Origin: Chrysochromulina tobinii
Taxonomy: Eukaryota; Haptophyta; Prymnesiales; Chrysochromulinaceae
Reading direction: 5' to 3'
Assembly: GCA_001275005.1 (NCBI GenBank)
Contig: JWZX01002346.1
Span: 1 to 19,420 of the forward strand
Length of the DNA stretch: 19,420 nt
A program made the position numbers and the translations under genes. Below the pieces are notes generated by a model. That model searched no databases and was not told where the DNA came from. It worked only from the letters and a program-made list of their open reading frames with translations. The stretch's first letter is position 1, and each line of letters opens with the position of its first letter. Positions 17,501 through 19,420 of this stretch are shown one piece after another.

Positions 17501-19420
17501 GATTGCATCACAATGGCACCTCAAGCTTTGAGAGACAGCTGCAGGCAACGTACGCGTGGGCGGCCGATCCATCGCAAACAGTGAAAGGCTGTCTCGTGGT
17601 GGGTGATTTCAATTACGTGGCGGAGGAGGCGTGGCGATCTTCGCGCACAGCGTTGAGTACCAACGATCGGCTGTTCCGGGACTACATCTCGCAGCCGGGA
17701 GCGGAATATGTTCTGCCTATATCTCCACAGCCCCTGATCGTTTGGACGCGGAAAGGCGGCGACGCGGCCGAGGCGGGAGATGCAGACGGCTTTGGATCTA
17801 TGCTCGATGGAGCCGTGACAATTGGGGCAGAGTGCAGCCTCTGGAACAGGACGGTGGTGGATTTCGCCTTTAGCAACGACGGCCCAACGACTGAAGCGTC
17901 CAAACCGCTCTCGGATCACGCGTGGGTCACCTTTTCCAGAGCGGTTCCAAAATTGGTAATCTGCGGTGAGAAGCGACCCGTATCCGCGTTGCCCAGAGGT
18001 GATGCTCGAGTCAAGGACGGCTACTGCAGGCGCGTGCGTGAGGGCGACGCGTTTGAGGATTTGCTCTCGGCGCGGGGCATGCTGCATGCTACAGCCGTGG
18101 CGGTGCAATCGCTACGAAGGGTGGCGGAGCAGGTCGCTGCAGAGGCACGGAGGCGCTTCGAAGAGCGGCCTCTGGAAACAGCGCACAGGTGGCGCAGGTG
18201 GCTGCAAGAGGCGTATGCAGCACGGCATCGAGGGCTATCACCGCACGAGGTGAACGGTGGCCTATTCAACTATCACTCGCGCCTATGGCTCCTTCGAGAA
18301 AGATATGCTGGGGCCGGGGATGACGTGTGCTGGGCCAAGATCATCAGGCGATGTCGGCGGTGCTGGACGAGTGCGAACCGGAGGCTGGTGCGCAGGCAGC
18401 AGCGTGACGACGAGCGGCTCAGGAAGTTGTCACTGGGAATCGTCGAAGGCAAGGGCAGCAAGGATTTAGCGCAGGTTGCAATGCAAGCGTGGAAAGCGAT
18501 TCGCCCTCCGCGAACCAGCCTGGCGTTCGACAAATTTCACCCACGAGACGATGGTACCAGCGCCCCAGTGACTGCGGCGGACGATCCATGCGCATTTCTC
18601 AACGGGGTGGCGCGCGAGGGCGAACGACTCGTCAAAGGATTCTCGTCCACCCCGCCGATCATCGACGCGTTCAAGGCCTTCTGCAAGGTCTTCTGCCCAA
18701 CCTATGAGACTCTGCGCGGGCGGGATGGTGGCGTTTGGGAGCTTGACAAGGAGCTCACATTCCCGGTCTTCCTGCAAGTGCTCAAACGGGTACCAAGGGG
18801 GAAGGCTGTGGGGTACGGCGGGTTCTCTATTGAGCTGCTCATTCACGCGGATCGGGAGATCAAGAAGGCGTTCTACGACTGTCTTATGGCAGACTTGCGA
18901 GGTGGGGATTTTCCCCCGTCGTGGCGTAGGGTCATCTATGTACTGCTCACGAAGCCGCCACCCAACAATCCGGCACTCATTTCTGAGAGACGAGAGATTG
19001 CCTTGATGGCGCAGGATATGAAGTTGATCATGCACATGGTGCGGGCGACGGCCTATCGGCTCATCACGGGCAGGCTTCGGTCGGAGCAGTGCGGATGGCT
19101 GCCGGGGTATGGCACCGTTGACGCCGGGCTCCCATTGGCGGCCGTGATTCAGCAGGCGCAGCGACAGCAGCAGTCGATATGGATCCTGTACGTCGATCTC
19201 GCAACATTCTTTCCGCGCATCGATCGTGAGGCTCTTACGGTTGCCGAGGTTCTGGTCGGGCTCCCTCCCCAAGTCATTGAGCTCGTCGGGCAGATCTACG
19301 GCGCGGGGCGCGCGGTGGCGGCCGAGGCGGTTGGCGTGCCTGCTGTACGAAGGCGGCGGTGGAGCCGCAGGCGGGCGACGGCACCTGTGGGCAATAGGCT
19401 GCGCCTCGTTTTACGTGTCC
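14548..19420 (+). CDS. retrotransposon polyprotein: coiled coil, APE-type endonuclease, reverse transcriptase (partial)
   Basis: The frame is open from the TAG at 14538 to the window end, with 1624 codons from the ATG at 14548. By residue from that ATG: 1-260, folded, unrecognised; about 270-371, a long heptad-like coiled coil (LKGELEKQIKV, AHVKSLADTEAAHAKALADT); about 440-640, low complexity; about 650-731, a hydrophobic stretch (AAWTVFALLLLA) followed by Cys-rich sequence; 846-1131, endonuclease with the APE-type catalytic set N853 (WNAR), E891 (FLLEM), D1020/N1022 (VVGDFN) and S-D-H 1122-1124; about 1412 onward, reverse transcriptase, with PPSWRRVIYVLLTK, SERREIAL, EQCGWLPGYGT and the first catalytic Asp, D1550, in ILYVDLATFF. 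The FADD-type second aspartate motif lies beyond the window. The protein should nick target DNA and prime cDNA synthesis there. Nothing in the visible part is broken. The true start may be 13978 by readthrough. Confidence 0.85.
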   Translation, partial: MKYVAGLFSTGTDGEFDMSFERSLDRHKDKLKYYADAMALGFASWALPHVTNALISALRIEFISEEADLTIKNTQDKQFTEFRKDLKESLLALGVQGPERDDGWVVYPVNKTVEVTAKGTDLLRLPVGVKMEMKWLVSTEELQSTVDVYVAPQAGIFNIKRGFREGGDGLEAVLSELGDDVLMVIPRVEMDTEATGLLKLMLRIKLPAEKTIEKKLQILCKDPRNDAAEVKGVPTKLASGAEVRMIWSGDLSTARARNGLNRVAAVSAELNNKSSEEMKKLKGELEKQIKVNADALLEHETKITAYTARMQELMDKQATVITDMQKQMGDNEAAHVKSLADTEAAHAKALADTEASFQMQMDDMRAVMREQQQMQLGFAADAAQLTQALSSFMTGVKNEMLEQRAAVQASALAIKELKDGSAGYVDAAAALARWQSAVLRDALAMHARVTALATLACTGRPTTASDSSGGEAQLCSGKHQQSAQGTGGKDTSGKCGAGALGEGLIAQDTPTSRPSEDRVSGVESGERGATHDRERGAQPVAGETGGPIGADLDHMSASRADTRGPVSHQATGEGKDGSMPRRVEHGPCERQGASTLCGALGGILCVESMSTPLSTVKFRETTGALSTTRRNGHVKFAASSRRSFTSVIHAAWTVFALLLLASRCDASGSTARCCTTLDIRYGDMGGMQCYDTAELRCYGTRQGPWPRQTNIKAQLSTSCANVGPRFWSCTQALGAVLDPTPALDETLRRELEPEPSPRWDLPSQQEQPRANARPEADLHWRDGAIDAVHVTRAQRASKARWAVVRRTHVVLADVGSLRRRRLRWYISRKHWKRRMRSLRGNTVEETFNVALWNAREFHADACPAREASRAKALWVSRRLQEEDVDVCFLLEMMGSQEAFTAEIYGLRAIAKKIGYVVRWMVGEGGSQREQRQSGDSFTNGIAVLVKQATCTIERHARLEERVLGVWIRGRGTKEQLQTRIAAVHGLHHNGTSSFERQLQATYAWAADPSQTVKGCLVVGDFNYVAEEAWRSSRTALSTNDRLFRDYISQPGAEYVLPISPQPLIVWTRKGGDAAEAGDADGFGSMLDGAVTIGAECSLWNRTVVDFAFSNDGPTTEASKPLSDHAWVTFSRAVPKLVICGEKRPVSALPRGDARVKDGYCRRVREGDAFEDLLSARGMLHATAVAVQSLRRVAEQVAAEARRRFEERPLETAHRWRRWLQEAYAARHRGLSPHEVNGGLFNYHSRLWLLRERYAGAGDDVCWAKIIRRCRRCWTSANRRLVRRQQRDDERLRKLSLGIVEGKGSKDLAQVAMQAWKAIRPPRTSLAFDKFHPRDDGTSAPVTAADDPCAFLNGVAREGERLVKGFSSTPPIIDAFKAFCKVFCPTYETLRGRDGGVWELDKELTFPVFLQVLKRVPRGKAVGYGGFSIELLIHADREIKKAFYDCLMADLRGGDFPPSWRRVIYVLLTKPPPNNPALISERREIALMAQDMKLIMHMVRATAYRLITGRLRSEQCGWLPGYGTVDAGLPLAAVIQQAQRQQQSIWILYVDLATFFPRIDREALTVAEVLVGLPPQVIELVGQIYGAGRAVAAEAVGVPAVRRRRWSRRRATAPVGNRLRLVLRV

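Larger units (their letters stand above)
13978..19420 (+). mobile_element. non-LTR (LINE-like) retrotransposon with APE-type endonuclease, 3' end outside window
   Basis: The element carries an upstream coding region, a coiled coil, an APE-type endonuclease and a reverse transcriptase in that order, which is the order in APE-type LINEs. No LTR, protease or integrase is seen. The frame is open from 13978 to the window end apart from one TAG, so the copy is little decayed and may be young. The clade cannot be assigned without the rest of the RT. Both ends are undefined: the 5' limit lies between 13703 and 13978 and the 3' end is beyond 19420. Confidence 0.85.

Noticed and set aside
18466-19272. 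268-codon minus-strand frame opposite the reverse transcriptase
   Set aside because: Antisense shadow of RT motifs that are recognisable on the plus strand.

Overview
The window looks like nuclear DNA of a GC-rich, intron-containing eukaryotic microalga. Introns are short (70-192 bp) with GT-AG ends, often GTGCGT/GTGCGC donors. The proteins carry eukaryotic domains (PARP, WGR, Sec7, PH, FHA, WD40, Golgi-type sulfotransferase). One protein starts with what looks like a bipartite plastid leader, and another has a Cys-rich motif (CxxCxxC...CSWY) that I associate with marine algae. A haptophyte, or another alga with a secondary plastid, is my best guess. This is inference; no rRNA or other marker is present.

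Layout. (1) Positions 1-225, minus strand: the start of a gene leaving the window, made of a 66-bp coding minisatellite. (2) 5240-398, minus: a three-exon gene for a roughly 1526-residue ADP-ribosyltransferase-type protein. It has a macro-like N-terminal domain, the same 22-residue repeat, a PARP zinc finger, a DUF5710-like motif, SAP, WGR, a beta-rich ZU5/UPA-like region and a PARP catalytic domain. (3) 5560-7141, plus, divergent from (2): a three-exon unknown protein with a Cys/His knuckle and polyQ. (4) 7373-9392, plus: a three-exon FHA-Sec7-PH protein, a predicted Arf GEF. (5) 9918-11915, plus: a three-exon secretory-pathway protein with an Apple-like Cys motif and a sulfotransferase fold. 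(6) 13702-12542, minus: a single-exon seven-bladed WD40 protein, perhaps plastid-directed. (7) 13978 to the window end, plus: a non-LTR (LINE-like) retrotransposon. Its reading frame is broken only once, by a TAG at 14536-14538, and otherwise stays open for about 1,800 codons through a coiled coil, a hydrophobic/Cys-rich insert, an APE-type endonuclease and the start of a reverse transcriptase.

The cellular genes do not form an operon or one pathway. Two are signalling or modification proteins with unusual domain fusions (ADP-ribosylation, Arf activation). The sulfotransferase would act in the Golgi. The retrotransposon lies about 275 bp upstream of, and divergent from, the WD40 gene. The intron joins were derived by hand from splice consensus, matching phase and protein continuity. 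All seven joins restore frame, and each total coding length is divisible by three. No tRNA, rRNA or CRISPR array was recognised.
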